Positions 24,595 through 33,626 of a stretch of 57,872 nt of DNA are shown here, in pieces (positions within the stretch are counted from its first letter, which is position 1; the number at the start of each line of letters is the position of its first letter). Under the pieces are notes generated by a model. That model was not told the DNA's origin, did no database searches, and was given only the letters and a program-made list of their open reading frames with translations. The stretch spans positions 1 through 57,872 of IMG/VR virus record IMGVR_UViG_3300032315_000356; one strand, given 5' to 3'. The position numbers and the translations under genes were made by a program. Origin of the DNA: a virus.

Positions 24595-25371
24595 GTGTAC
24601 GCAACGTCAGTATTCTATTATTTTCAAAGACAGATCGTGGTACTCCTATTAGGAAACTCAGTGAGGAAATACATGCCGCAGTATAGCAAGCCCCTCGTAC
24701 TAAACAGAGGGGTGGATAATCAGATACAATTCCAGTTTTTGGATCAGCAGCAAAAACCAATTGACATTACTGGTAAAGAGATCATCTGTAGGGTTATCAA
24801 CTATGATGGCACTGAAGTTCTTATCCAGAAAGCTCTTAGTTTACAATTAGCATTGACTGGAATCGCAGCACTTGAACTTAATGCCGCAGAAGTCGAGGAC
24901 ATTCCTGCACAGAAATGTTATTATTCATTGGAGATTCCCGTTGGCGCATTTAACTATCCGGTATTCGTAGATCAGAATGCAGGAGCTCGCGGGGTGTTGA
25001 ATGTAGTTGACTCGGTGCTCCCGTCGTTCGTGCCGTCATCCAACATTACCATTCCAACTGGTCAACCTTTCCCTAATCTCAATAATCAAACCGAGTGGAC
25101 ATTGCCAGCCAATGCCCGCGCATACTATAGCAGCGTGATCAATACTCAGGATAATCCAATACTCACGATCCAAACCACATTCAACGAATACAACGGCAAT
25201 GTTCTCATTGAAGGATCCTGTCAGCCAGACTCTGAGTGGTACCCGATAACTGATGATTACTACGCCAATACGAGTGACACGGTTGGATATACTATCAGGG
25301 GCTATCATCCATTCGTGAGAATGGTATTCGAATCTGACTCAGGTGAAGTTACAAAGATTTTGGCTAGATAA
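24595..25371 (+). CDS. Putative virion structural protein
   Basis: A 258-residue protein. GTG 24595 is chosen because AAGGAG lies seven bases upstream and the late promoter fits. A start at ATG 24673 would give MPQYSKPLVLNRG, also plausible. The middle has beta-strand-rich text (GKEIICRVINYDGTEV) and the end a discoidin-like or sandwich-like region (GNVLIEGSCQPDSEWYPI). Late promoter and composition suggest a tail or baseplate component. Confidence 0.7.
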   Translation: MYATSVFYYFQRQIVVLLLGNSVRKYMPQYSKPLVLNRGVDNQIQFQFLDQQQKPIDITGKEIICRVINYDGTEVLIQKALSLQLALTGIAALELNAAEVEDIPAQKCYYSLEIPVGAFNYPVFVDQNAGARGVLNVVDSVLPSFVPSSNITIPTGQPFPNLNNQTEWTLPANARAYYSSVINTQDNPILTIQTTFNEYNGNVLIEGSCQPDSEWYPITDDYYANTSDTVGYTIRGYHPFVRMVFESDSGEVTKILAR

Positions 25372-25385
25372 CATAACCGTAATAC

Positions 25386-25413
25386 TTGATTTTTATATCA
25401 AATATGCTACGAT
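25386..25413 (+). promoter_or_regulatory. Early promoter, probably leaderless transcript (primase)
   Basis: TTGATT at 25386, 16-base spacer, TACGAT at 25408. ATG 25419 is only 5 bases after the -10, so the mRNA should begin at or next to the start codon. Confidence 0.65.
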
Positions 25414-25418
25414 AGATT

Positions 25419-26390
25419 ATGTTTGATGTCCTAACCCTTATTCAAGGCAAGAAAAAGCGTACACAAGATGGCTGGTATAGCTTCAACGCTCCCTGCTGTC
25501 ATCATCGCGGACATAATGTTGACAAAAGAATGCGAGGTGGCATCAAACAAAACGGTGACAACTGGTCTTTTCATTGTTTCAACTGTGATTTTAAGTGTAG
25601 CTTTATATTAGGTAGACAATTTTCGTTTCCAACCAAACAGTTTCTTGGTTGGTTGGGTGTCGACGAGAGTCAGATTACCAGATGGAATCTAGAAAATCTA
25701 CGACATAAGGACTTGATCGAATACGTTACCGAGACCAAACAAAAATTTAATCTCAAATTCGATGAAGTTCAGCTTCCTGTAGCTGAACTATTAGACGAGA
25801 ATAATCCAAAGCATAAACGATTCGTAGATTATGTCAACAGTAGGGGACTGAAAGCTACGGATTATCCGTTCATGGTTACTCCAGATGACCATGGAAGAAA
25901 TAATAATAGAATCATCATTCCCTATACATACAAGAATAAGATAGTGGGACACACTAGTCGTTATCTTGATAACCGCGCACCCAAATTTATTAAAGATCAA
26001 CAATCTGGTTTTGTATTTGGATATGATTTACAGAAACCAAACTGGGAAGTATGTATTGTAGTTGAAGGCATATTCGATGCACTGTCTCTTAACGCATTAG
26101 CACTTACACACAACACAATTAGTGAAGAACAAGCAGGACTTATACGTAAACTTAATAGACGAGTCATTGTCGTCCCTGATCAGGATAAAACAGGATTACT
26201 GATATGCGAGCAAGCATTAGAGTTCGGGTTTCAAGTATCTATTCCAGCCTGGGGTTCAGAAGTAAAAGATGTGAATGATGCCGTACTAAAATATGGTAAA
26301 CTACCGACACTTTTATCTATCTTACAAAATGCGACAACCAGTAAAATCAAAGTAGAAATGGCGAAAAGAAAACATGATAAAAAACTTTAA
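25419..26390 (+). CDS. 61: DNA primase, T4 gp61-like
   Basis: The 323-residue primase makes RNA primers for lagging-strand synthesis. A zinc ribbon at the N-terminus shows CCHH (26-29) with H32 and the cysteines C53, C56 and C60 in FHCFNCDFKC. The TOPRIM catalytic part has VVEGIFDALSL (E216, D220) and VVPDQDKTG (D254, D256). T4 gp61 has 342 residues. It overlaps the helicase gene that follows by 17 bases, the natural primosome pairing. No ribosome site precedes the ATG, in keeping with a leaderless mRNA. Confidence 0.93.
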   Translation: MFDVLTLIQGKKKRTQDGWYSFNAPCCHHRGHNVDKRMRGGIKQNGDNWSFHCFNCDFKCSFILGRQFSFPTKQFLGWLGVDESQITRWNLENLRHKDLIEYVTETKQKFNLKFDEVQLPVAELLDENNPKHKRFVDYVNSRGLKATDYPFMVTPDDHGRNNNRIIIPYTYKNKIVGHTSRYLDNRAPKFIKDQQSGFVFGYDLQKPNWEVCIVVEGIFDALSLNALALTHNTISEEQAGLIRKLNRRVIVVPDQDKTGLLICEQALEFGFQVSIPAWGSEVKDVNDAVLKYGKLPTLLSILQNATTSKIKVEMAKRKHDKKL

Positions 26391-27774
26391 CGCAGATGTG
26401 CAAGAACTATTCTTGAGAATGATGGTTACGAATGCGGAACTTTATACTCGTGTTATGAATATCATGAATCCAGCAAATTTTGATCGTACTCTTCGACCCG
26501 TTGCAGAATTCATAGTAGAACATTCTACAAAGTATAGCGTGATGCCTGATCCTTTGCAGATCAAAGCAACGACCGGAACAACTATCGATACTATCCCTGA
26601 ACTAGATGAGGGGCACTACGATTGGTTCTTGGAAGAATTTGAATCATTCACAAAACGTCAGGAGCTTGAACGAGCTATCCTCAAAGCAGCCGACATGCTT
26701 GAGAAGGGAGAATTCGATCCAGTCGAGAAACTGATCAAAGACGCAGTTCAGATCAGCCTCCAACGCGATATGGGCACTGATTACTTTGCTGATCCCAAAC
26801 AGCGCATCCATAAGTATTTCAACGCAGGCGGACAAGTCAGCACTGGCTGGCCTCAGATGGATCGGTTGTTGTATGGTGGATTTAGTCGCGGAGAGTTAAA
26901 CATATTCGCAGGTGGTTCTGGTTCTGGTAAGTCACTTGTCATGATGAACATCGCGTTAAACTGGCTACAGAGAGGCCTCAGCGGCGTGTATGTCAGTCTC
27001 GAACTATCAGAAGAACTGACTTCGTTGCGCACAGATGCGATGTTGACCAGCATGAGTACGAGAGACATTCGTAAGGACATCGAAACGACTGGCTTGAAGG
27101 TCGTGATGATGGGCAAGAAGTCCGGTAAGTATCGGGTTAAGGGTATGCCGGCGCAAAGCACTGTAAACGACATTCGTAGCTATCTCAAAGAAGTTCAGAT
27201 TCAGACCGGAATCAAGGTAGACTTCGTGATGATCGACTACCTCGATCTTGTCATGCCGGTCAGCGTGAAAGTCAATCCTAATGATCAGTTTATCAAGGAT
27301 AAGTATGTGTCAGAAGAACTTAGAAACCTAGCGAAAGAACTAGGCGTTCTCATGGTAACTGCGTCGCAATTGAATCGTTCAGCGGTTGAAGAGATCGAGT
27401 TCGACCACAGTCACATCGCAGGAGGTATCTCAAAGATCAATACTGCTGACAATGTATTTGGTATCTTTACTTCTCGTTCGATGCGCGAACGCGGCAAATA
27501 TCAGATCCAATGTATGAAATCTCGTAGTTCGACTGGCGTAGGTCAAAAGATTGACTTAGAATATAACATCGAGACTATGCGTATTACTGATGAAGACCCA
27601 GAAGGTGATAGCAAGCCACCGCCTAGTGCAAGCCAGATCATGAGTCAGATCAAGAATACTAGCACTGTCGGGACGAATATAGATATATCACATCCATCCA
27701 TTGAAGAAAAACGAGTAGTTCCTGACATTCAAAGCGCAAAATTAAAATCTCTATTAAATTCCCTTAAGAAATGA
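26374..27774 (+). CDS. 41: Replicative DnaB-family helicase, T4 gp41-like
   Basis: The 466-residue hexameric 5'-3' helicase unwinds the fork ahead of the polymerase and works with the primase encoded just upstream. The N-terminal helical domain (1-135) is followed by a RecA-like core with Walker A GGSGSGKS (180-187), Walker B VMIDYLDL, and the conserved TASQLNRS. T4 gp41 has 475 residues. The C-terminal ~60 residues are polar and probably disordered. It shares the primase transcript. Confidence 0.94.
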   Translation: MIKNFNADVQELFLRMMVTNAELYTRVMNIMNPANFDRTLRPVAEFIVEHSTKYSVMPDPLQIKATTGTTIDTIPELDEGHYDWFLEEFESFTKRQELERAILKAADMLEKGEFDPVEKLIKDAVQISLQRDMGTDYFADPKQRIHKYFNAGGQVSTGWPQMDRLLYGGFSRGELNIFAGGSGSGKSLVMMNIALNWLQRGLSGVYVSLELSEELTSLRTDAMLTSMSTRDIRKDIETTGLKVVMMGKKSGKYRVKGMPAQSTVNDIRSYLKEVQIQTGIKVDFVMIDYLDLVMPVSVKVNPNDQFIKDKYVSEELRNLAKELGVLMVTASQLNRSAVEEIEFDHSHIAGGISKINTADNVFGIFTSRSMRERGKYQIQCMKSRSSTGVGQKIDLEYNIETMRITDEDPEGDSKPPPSASQIMSQIKNTSTVGTNIDISHPSIEEKRVVPDIQSAKLKSLLNSLKK

Positions 27775-27788
27775 TTTTGTTTCTTTCG

Positions 27789-27796
27789 AATAAATA
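27789..27796 (+). promoter_or_regulatory. Late-type promoter octamer
   Basis: AATAAATA, a variant of the late octamer, 23 bases before ATG 27820. Confidence 0.5.
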
Positions 27797-27819
27797 CTGT
27801 TAGTAGGATTTTACTCTCA

Positions 27820-28065
27820 ATGCAGAAAAAAACAAAAAGCCTCCTCGAGGAGTTGCAGTCGTATAGCGAGACTCGTGATATCAATCACGTGATCGAATCT
27901 CGTGCATCTAATATTATCACGAGTGCTATCAACTTGATAGAACTAATGCAGCGTAATTATTCTCCTGAAAAAGCAGAACTACTCGAAAAGAAATTGCTTA
28001 GTGCTATCCGAGGCAAAGATCAAGCAAGATTTTCCAAAAGCTTGAGGAAGAAAAATGAAAATTAA
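27820..28065 (+). CDS. Small helical hypothetical protein
   Basis: An 81-residue highly charged, helical protein with a basic C-terminus. It overlaps the next gene by 11 bases and follows a late-type promoter. A role in the virion or its assembly is inferred from timing only. Confidence 0.7.
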   Translation: MQKKTKSLLEELQSYSETRDINHVIESRASNIITSAINLIELMQRNYSPEKAELLEKKLLSAIRGKDQARFSKSLRKKNEN

Positions 28066-28699
28066 TGAAATAGGATTACCCAACATAATCGGAGACGTAG
28101 GTGCTGCTGCATTTAGAAGTAAAGGTCAGCCTGGAACCACAATCAAGTCTCAGATGATTCAGGATATTTTCATCAAAGATTTTGTAGGAGATGCAGCAAC
28201 TTCATTGAGCAATGGAATCTTGGGAGGGTTGATTGACCCAACTGCAAAATCAACTACCACTAGTAATCCACCAATTACATCCGAATCGAGGTATGACAAG
28301 ATGAATCATGTCTTTGAAAGCATTATTAATATCAACGAACAAGCAAAGCTAAGAACAATCAGTGATTTTATGATGGATTGGTTTACTTTGTATATGAAGG
28401 GGGTAAATTGGGAATCGAGCAGAGCAGTTGTTCAACAAAATCTCAACAAATTACAGGATGAATATCCCAGGAACGTAAAAGAAAATCTCACGACTTTAGC
28501 AAGAATTGGACTAGCATTAATAAGTGTTAATGTCGGAAGAACGCCAGCGGGCGCCCCACCGGAATTCAAAAAAGCTCAACAACAAGAACTCGCATCCGTG
28601 GAAGAGCTTAAATCTGACCTCGATAACTTGAGCAATAGCAACCCCCAAGCTTATAATGAATTAGTTAGAGCTTTAAAGCCAGTCAACATCACAGGATAA
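28055..28699 (+). CDS. Hypothetical late protein, possible internal virion protein
   Basis: A 214-residue protein starting MKINEIGLPN. The N-terminal MK-I-N-E-I resembles the starts of the 29569, 32235 and 55991 products and holds I-x-E, the site type cut by T4 prohead protease. The rest is mostly helical with no enzyme motif. It may be packaged in the head; this is inference. Confidence 0.65.
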   Translation: MKINEIGLPNIIGDVGAAAFRSKGQPGTTIKSQMIQDIFIKDFVGDAATSLSNGILGGLIDPTAKSTTTSNPPITSESRYDKMNHVFESIININEQAKLRTISDFMMDWFTLYMKGVNWESSRAVVQQNLNKLQDEYPRNVKENLTTLARIGLALISVNVGRTPAGAPPEFKKAQQQELASVEELKSDLDNLSNSNPQAYNELVRALKPVNITG

Positions 28700-28702
28700 A
28701 TT

Positions 28703-29572
28703 ATGCTTACAGAAGGCGGCTCGATGCCCGGCGTCGGTGCGATTCATATTAGTGAGATCGAACCTACTCTTAAATCATTGGAAAAAGTATTAGGCATCGA
28801 TTTGCGTAATAACACTCTGGGTAGTGTCGGCAAGAAACAGTTCTCGGGTGATATCGATGTCGCCATCGATATCAAGCCAGATGATATTCCTGCCTTTGTT
28901 GAGAAACTAAAGTCTATTCCTGAGATCATGGAACTTGCTAAAAGTTCAGTGATCATGACTAAAGTTAAGATTTCTGGGTATGATCCCGAGAAAGAAGCGC
29001 CAGGAAAGTCACGAACGGGATTTGTTCAAGTTGATTTTATGCCCGGCGATCCAGGTTGGATGAAGACATTCTACCACGCTCCCCATGAGAAAGACTCGAA
29101 ATATAAAGGTGTCTACAGAAATATTTTGATTTCGACAATCGCTGCATTTCTTGATCGCAAAGATTCTGAAGAAAAGATACCAGACGGTAGATCACTGCAA
29201 TCTGAGCGTTATATGTGGAGTTCAGCAGATGGATTAGTCCGTGTCAAAAGAACACCCGAACCTAACAAAAAGGGAGACGGGTACACAAAGAAAAATATCA
29301 ACAAGATCATCGATGGTCCCTACAAGAATCCAGACGAGATCGCCAGAGTACTTAAGCTTGATAATGCAGATGACTTATATTCATATGAGACATTACATAA
29401 GGCAATGGACAAGAATTATCCACCTGAACTAGTCAATAAAATACTAAAAGATTTCGCCAACAACTCAGTGATCAAAGACGCGGGCGTTCCGGATGACATC
29501 AAATCTGGATTATCTGAAGCGAAGATAGGGTCTACCGAATGGTTTAGGATATTACTGGATACCATATTATGA
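28703..29572 (+). CDS. Pol-beta-type nucleotidyltransferase-like protein
   Basis: A 289-residue protein with the signature of the pol-beta nucleotidyltransferase fold: G40-S41 in TLGSVGKK, the Asp pair D50/D52 in SGDIDVAID, and a third acidic residue D111 in VQVDFMPG. Such enzymes add nucleotides to RNA, proteins or antibiotics, or act in toxin systems; the substrate here is unknown. L-T-E at residues 2-4 could be a prohead-protease site. It overlaps the ligase-like gene that follows by four bases (ATGA), and the two probably work on the same substrate. Confidence 0.75.
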   Translation: MLTEGGSMPGVGAIHISEIEPTLKSLEKVLGIDLRNNTLGSVGKKQFSGDIDVAIDIKPDDIPAFVEKLKSIPEIMELAKSSVIMTKVKISGYDPEKEAPGKSRTGFVQVDFMPGDPGWMKTFYHAPHEKDSKYKGVYRNILISTIAAFLDRKDSEEKIPDGRSLQSERYMWSSADGLVRVKRTPEPNKKGDGYTKKNINKIIDGPYKNPDEIARVLKLDNADDLYSYETLHKAMDKNYPPELVNKILKDFANNSVIKDAGVPDDIKSGLSEAKIGSTEWFRILLDTIL

Positions 29573-30702
29573 AGATTAGAGAGATTCTCGGTGAGTCGCG
29601 TATCCTAGCAGAATCAGCTAGAATCCAGCATGCGGAAGATATACTCTTTTGGGAAGGTAGTAAAGGTGCAGTTCGTGCCATCCAAAGTCTAATCAACATG
29701 GAGAAAGGTGGCAATAAAGCTACTACTGTCAAGTGGGATGGAAGTCCCGCTGTTATTTTTGGTAGAGATGACAATGGTGAATTCATATTTACTGACAAAA
29801 GCGGGTTTACTGCCAGAGGATATGATGGCAAAGCTAAATCAGGCAAAGACTTAAAGAACATGTTCTTGAACCGTTCAGGTGGCAAGAACAGAGAGAATCC
29901 TAGTTATGTGAACTTCGCTACGAATATGCAGAACGTTTTCGATGTATTCGCTAGAGCGGTTCCGCGAGATTATAGAGGTTATTTCAAGGGTGACCTGTTG
30001 TACTTCAATACTCCACCGATAGTGAATGGCCATTACGCGTTCAAACCTAATGTAGTAGAATATTATGTTCCGATCAACACTACATTAGGCAAACAGATAG
30101 GTCAATCTAAAGTAGGTGTAGTGATTCATCGTCAGATTGACGATATGGGCAACGAAAGCCCGTTAACGGACGGTAAAGTGTTGCGTAGCGGAGAATTATT
30201 AGTAGTTCCTCCAGTAACAGTAGAACAACCACCGCAGGTAGATATCAACGCAACTAACAAACTGATGTCAATCGCTCGTACACATGGGCGCGATATCGAT
30301 ATGTTGTTGGATGATAGTGAGTTGCGTGAAAAGAAGATAAGTGATTTTGCTAACATACTCTATACTTACGTGAATAGTAAAGTAGACACGGGTCTAGCTA
30401 ACATAGGCGCTGATTTCCAGCAGTGGTTAGCATCCAGTAAAGTAAGTACAGTCAAGCAAGCTAAAATAATCCAGCATATATCTGATAATCTTACAGGCTG
30501 GCAAGCACTATGGACATTGGTTGCAGGCATTATGAATGTAAAGAATGGCATCATCGCACAACTCGATAAGAGTAGTAGTATCAAAGCTACGACTGCAGGT
30601 CAAGAAGGTGGTGAAGGATATGTCATCGCGGATCCACAAGGAGATATCAAACTTGTAAATCGTAGCGGATTTACTGCGGCCAATCGTGCGGTTCAAAGGT
30701 AA
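29569..30702 (+). CDS. Ligase/nucleotidyltransferase-superfamily protein (KWDGS)
   Basis: A 377-residue protein with the covalent nucleotidyl-transfer lysine motif K55-W-D-G-S in TTVKWDGSPAVIF, a motif III-like GYFKGDLLYF, motif IV EGYVI (E349) and motif V-like IKLVNR (K361). This is the layout of ATP-dependent DNA/RNA ligases. The N-terminus MKIREILGESRILAES has three [IL]-x-E sequences, resembling a capsid-targeting segment cut by prohead protease. It is coupled to a nucleotidyltransferase gene and lies in a late region. Whether it ligates nucleic acid is untested. Confidence 0.75.
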   Translation: MKIREILGESRILAESARIQHAEDILFWEGSKGAVRAIQSLINMEKGGNKATTVKWDGSPAVIFGRDDNGEFIFTDKSGFTARGYDGKAKSGKDLKNMFLNRSGGKNRENPSYVNFATNMQNVFDVFARAVPRDYRGYFKGDLLYFNTPPIVNGHYAFKPNVVEYYVPINTTLGKQIGQSKVGVVIHRQIDDMGNESPLTDGKVLRSGELLVVPPVTVEQPPQVDINATNKLMSIARTHGRDIDMLLDDSELREKKISDFANILYTYVNSKVDTGLANIGADFQQWLASSKVSTVKQAKIIQHISDNLTGWQALWTLVAGIMNVKNGIIAQLDKSSSIKATTAGQEGGEGYVIADPQGDIKLVNRSGFTAANRAVQR

Positions 30703-30735
30703 ATCATACCCAAATCCGATTTTTTTTACATTAGG

Positions 30736-30743
30736 CATAAATA
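30736..30743 (+). promoter_or_regulatory. Late-type promoter octamer
   Basis: CATAAATA, followed by AAAGGAA and ATG 30787. With the terminator at 31222 it makes a single-gene late unit. Confidence 0.7.
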
Positions 30744-30786
30744 TCATTATGAGTCAATGAACTCACTTTTTTAAAGGAATATTGAT

Positions 30787-31200
30787 ATGGCACAATTCAC
30801 ACGTACAAACGGCGACTTCAAGCCAGTAATGAATATGGACTCCCCAGCATACACCAACACTGGTGTTAACGCTGTTACATCGGCTGCATCTGTCCAGCCA
30901 CAGGGCCCAAAGCTCGAATTCTTCACTATCGTTGCAGCTTCTACTAGTGCATTCAGCACAACACAAGTAAACGTCATCGTTCAGACTGTTCAGCAAAAAG
31001 CAACTATCTATATGTATGAGTTTACTACTGCTGGTCCTGATACTATAGCATTCGCTGTTTATCCAGTCGGCGTTTGGGCTACAGTTGACGCTACTTATGG
31101 TGCAAATGCTAACGTTGTTGCAGCAGTCAATGCTGCACTTACTGCCGCTTCAGTTGCCAACACTACAACTGGTCTTGCGACTGCAACCTTCACTAACTAA
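30787..31200 (+). CDS. Small abundant-type virion protein
   Basis: A 137-residue protein rich in Ala, Thr, Val and Asn, with no Cys. It has its own late promoter, a good AAAGGAA ribosome site and its own terminator, which suggests a highly expressed product. A decoration or tail component is likely; the exact role cannot be read from the sequence. Confidence 0.75.
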   Translation: MAQFTRTNGDFKPVMNMDSPAYTNTGVNAVTSAASVQPQGPKLEFFTIVAASTSAFSTTQVNVIVQTVQQKATIYMYEFTTAGPDTIAFAVYPVGVWATVDATYGANANVVAAVNAALTAASVANTTTGLATATFTN

Positions 31201-31221
31201 GCTTAGCTAGACATAAAACCG

Positions 31222-31257
31222 AAAACCCGAGAATAATTTATTCTCGGGTTTTTTTAT
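31222..31257 (+). terminator. Rho-independent terminator
   Basis: A perfect inverted repeat around AACCCGAGAA, with a TAATTTA loop, followed by seven Ts. It ends the 30787 transcript. Confidence 0.93.
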
Positions 31258-31259
31258 GC

Positions 31260-31267
31260 TCTAAATA
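31260..31267 (+). promoter_or_regulatory. Late-type promoter octamer, possibly leaderless
   Basis: TCTAAATA ends 5 bases before ATG 31273. A late transcript would begin at about the start codon. Confidence 0.45.
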
Positions 31268-31272
31268 TATCT

Positions 31273-31710
31273 ATGTCACATCGCATCAGTTGCCTTACAC
31301 TGTTTGATATTACACATACCGGAGTAATGAATAGAAGTAAACCTACCCCGGATGATATTGACAACTGGATGCACCGGCGTAATACGCAATGTAATTTTGA
31401 TACTTTATTGCAAGTTATATCATTGCGTTCACAGCCCGAAGTAATTAAAATGCCAAATAAGATAAGCATTCACGAAGCAGAATTTGAGAAGTTTGGGGTT
31501 TTATATAGAAACAGCCCCAGACACTATTGGAAATTTGAATTTGAAGTACAGCATTCTAATGTTTTCGAGAATGGAATTGTTCCGTTAGGAGCGTTGTATA
31601 AGGACTGCGACGGCGTACCGATGATAAGATGCAATGGGCAAGAAGATACGCTACCTGCATTTTTGGACACTTCAGACGAGTTAAAGAACATCTATTTTGA
31701 GGTAGTATAA
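31273..31710 (+). CDS. Conserved-type hypothetical late protein
   Basis: A 145-residue protein with NRSKPTPDD, RRNTQCNFDTLLQVISLRSQP and GALYKDCDGVPMI. I recognise this as a type present across T4-like marine phages, without known function. No ribosome site is visible before the ATG. One base overlaps the next gene (TAATG). Confidence 0.75.
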   Translation: MSHRISCLTLFDITHTGVMNRSKPTPDDIDNWMHRRNTQCNFDTLLQVISLRSQPEVIKMPNKISIHEAEFEKFGVLYRNSPRHYWKFEFEVQHSNVFENGIVPLGALYKDCDGVPMIRCNGQEDTLPAFLDTSDELKNIYFEVV

Positions 31711-32189
31711 TGCACAATGCGATAAAACTCGATCATTTTTTTATGTCAGAACTTAGCTCTGATCTTAAGCATATAATCATCACGTATGACAAAAAAGGAA
31801 CCTATGAGCTATATGGAAAATATATCATTGTTCTTGCAGAGTCTGGCTACTATAGAGTAAAGTCCAACGTCATGCCAAAACCAATTGAGTTCGCTACGCT
31901 TAGGAATGCGACTATCTGGTGTGTGTTACACAACGAACGTAAATATCGAGAAGCAGAAAAGTTCGAAATGTTAGATTTGAAACTATGCAGCATCGAAACT
32001 GAGATCGCCATACACAAACGTTTGATCAAGATGTCCAATACTACTGAGTCCAAATTCATATACACCGTGAAACTTCAACAAGACAGGACCAAACGTAGAG
32101 GTATTCTCAACGAACTCACCTATTATATAAATAGCTGTAAGTACATCCAGTCTACTAGGTTTAAAAAACTCAAACGCCCAACTTTTTAG
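31710..32189 (+). CDS. Hypothetical late protein
   Basis: A 159-residue basic protein coupled by TAATG to the gene before. Its middle, ATLRNATIWCVLHNERKYREA, recalls a conserved protein of T4-like phages. The C-terminal half is helical and Lys-rich. Function is unknown. Confidence 0.7.
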   Translation: MHNAIKLDHFFMSELSSDLKHIIITYDKKGTYELYGKYIIVLAESGYYRVKSNVMPKPIEFATLRNATIWCVLHNERKYREAEKFEMLDLKLCSIETEIAIHKRLIKMSNTTESKFIYTVKLQQDRTKRRGILNELTYYINSCKYIQSTRFKKLKRPTF

Positions 32190-32198
32190 ACTAGGTGT

Positions 32199-32206
32199 GA
32201 TAAATA
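32199..32206 (+). promoter_or_regulatory. Late-type promoter octamer
   Basis: GATAAATA followed by CTATATC; GGAAGAG and ATG 32235 lie downstream. Confidence 0.7.
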
Positions 32207-32234
32207 CTATATCAACACGGGAAGAGTACCACTC

Positions 32235-32930
32235 ATGAAACTAAATGATTTTGACAAAAAGAACGTTGCAGCCAGAGCATTGCACGAGTCTTTTGCTATG
32301 AATTTTGATGTATCTAACTTAGACCGAGCAAAGACTCGTGTAATGCTTAACAAAGTAAATAGCCTCATCAACGAATCTAGAAGATCACCTAAATTTCATA
32401 CAGCCCTGAACGATCCAACTTATCTGAAGTTGAAGTTTATGGAACAAGTACTATCTCAGCACTTGAGGACAGCTAAGACTCCTCGTATCGTATTCGAAAA
32501 CGAAGAAGTAAATAGATCACAAGTTATTCTTGCTGCACAAGACATGGTCGACTCGATTCAGAAGTATTATGAAGATGTTAATGATATGCTCGTCAAAGAA
32601 TTACCTGCCATCATTGACTCGATTCAATCTGAAATCGGAGTTACCGAAAGCGATGCATACAACCAACAGGCATATGGCGCGTTGACGACACTTAACGCTG
32701 CACTTCAGGCAGCAAAAACCGCAATGACAGATGCACTTAACGGCCTAACTGGTCAAGGCAACATGAACGAATTCGGAAGCGAACCTGGTATGGGGGACGA
32801 AGAAGTAGATATAGATTTTGATTTGGACGACGAAGCTCCTGCAGAGGAAGAACTTCCTCCGATGCCTGATCTAGGTAGCCCAGAAGAACCAAATGATTCG
32901 ATGGGCAACGTAGGAAGAATGAAGCGATAA
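32235..32930 (+). CDS. Putative virion or scaffold-like protein with acidic tail
   Basis: A 231-residue protein. It starts MKLNDFDKKN, is helical through residue ~180 (IVFENEEVNRSQVILAAQDM is a recognisable stretch from similar phage proteins), and ends in a long Asp/Glu/Pro-rich tail. It has a late promoter and ribosome site. The helical body plus acidic tail would suit a scaffold or core protein; this is inference. Confidence 0.7.
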   Translation: MKLNDFDKKNVAARALHESFAMNFDVSNLDRAKTRVMLNKVNSLINESRRSPKFHTALNDPTYLKLKFMEQVLSQHLRTAKTPRIVFENEEVNRSQVILAAQDMVDSIQKYYEDVNDMLVKELPAIIDSIQSEIGVTESDAYNQQAYGALTTLNAALQAAKTAMTDALNGLTGQGNMNEFGSEPGMGDEEVDIDFDLDDEAPAEEELPPMPDLGSPEEPNDSMGNVGRMKR

Positions 32931-32934
32931 TCAA

Positions 32935-33264
32935 ATGCTTCTTTTTGAACTAGATCAAGACCGAACTGTCGTTGATAAGATCATAGTATTGACTAATCAA
33001 TTAGCACAGGATCTCAAAGACGGTGAACTCGGAGACGATTATACCGTAGACGACCTATTAAACTATTTTCAAAATTACGACGTTATTCTTGATGTCGAAG
33101 ACTTGTATGGAATGATCAAGGTTCCTCCTTTAAAGGACCTGATTAAGAACATTCAAGGAGACGCAATAGTATTTAAAGGACAGCAGGGAGCACCTGCTCC
33201 GACATTACCCGACAGTGACGCTAACAAAACAGTCGCTAAAATGGCTAAAAGAGCAATGAAATAA
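32935..33264 (+). CDS. Small conserved-type late protein
   Basis: A 109-residue acidic protein with a central DVEDLYGMIKVPPLKDLI and IQGDAIVFKGQQG. It follows the 32235 gene after 4 bases and probably shares its late transcript. I associate it with a conserved pair in T4-like marine phages; function is unknown. Confidence 0.72.
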   Translation: MLLFELDQDRTVVDKIIVLTNQLAQDLKDGELGDDYTVDDLLNYFQNYDVILDVEDLYGMIKVPPLKDLIKNIQGDAIVFKGQQGAPAPTLPDSDANKTVAKMAKRAMK

Positions 33265-33267
33265 AAC

Positions 33268-33296
33268 TTGACTTTTGCAATAATTTGATCTATACT
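33268..33296 (+). promoter_or_regulatory. Early promoter, nearly leaderless transcript (iscA-like)
   Basis: TTGACT at 33268, 17-base spacer, TATACT at 33291. ATG 33306 is 9 bases after the -10, leaving about two to three bases of leader. Confidence 0.78.
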
Positions 33297-33305
33297 ATAG
33301 AATAA

Positions 33306-33626
33306 ATGATTACATTAACTAGCCACGCCGAAGAAAAAATCAAACAACATCTATCGAAGCATGACTCTGGTATAGGCATCAGAGTCAGTGTGAAAACTAC
33401 CGGATGTTCTGGATTATCTTACGTACTAGATTACGTCGAGGTTGCAACAAGCACAGACATTGCGCTTGCTCAAAATGGATTTGTCTTGTTTGTTGATCCT
33501 AAATCAGTCGAGTACTTGACCGGAACAATCATAGATTACGTACAGAAAAACTTCGATTCGAAGTTTAGCTTTATAAACCCCAATGCAACCGATTATTGTG
33601 GTTGCGGAGAAAGTTTCACCATTTAA
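33306..33626 (+). CDS. A-type iron-sulfur carrier (IscA/ErpA/HesB family)
   Basis: A 106-residue protein with the three conserved cysteines of the family: C34 in TTGCSGLSY, and C98 and C100 in YCGCGESF. Members carry or deliver Fe-S clusters. Phage copies may help supply clusters to host or phage enzymes. The next gene begins directly after the stop, and some nucleases of that PD-(D/E)XK type carry Fe-S clusters, but no Cys cluster is seen there. Early-type promoter just upstream. Confidence 0.9.
   Translation: MITLTSHAEEKIKQHLSKHDSGIGIRVSVKTTGCSGLSYVLDYVEVATSTDIALAQNGFVLFVDPKSVEYLTGTIIDYVQKNFDSKFSFINPNATDYCGCGESFTI

Noticed and set aside
30750-30775. Hairpin TGAGT...ACTCA followed by Ts, as a terminator
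   Set aside because: The stem is only 5 bp and lies between a late promoter and its gene, where a terminator would make no sense.
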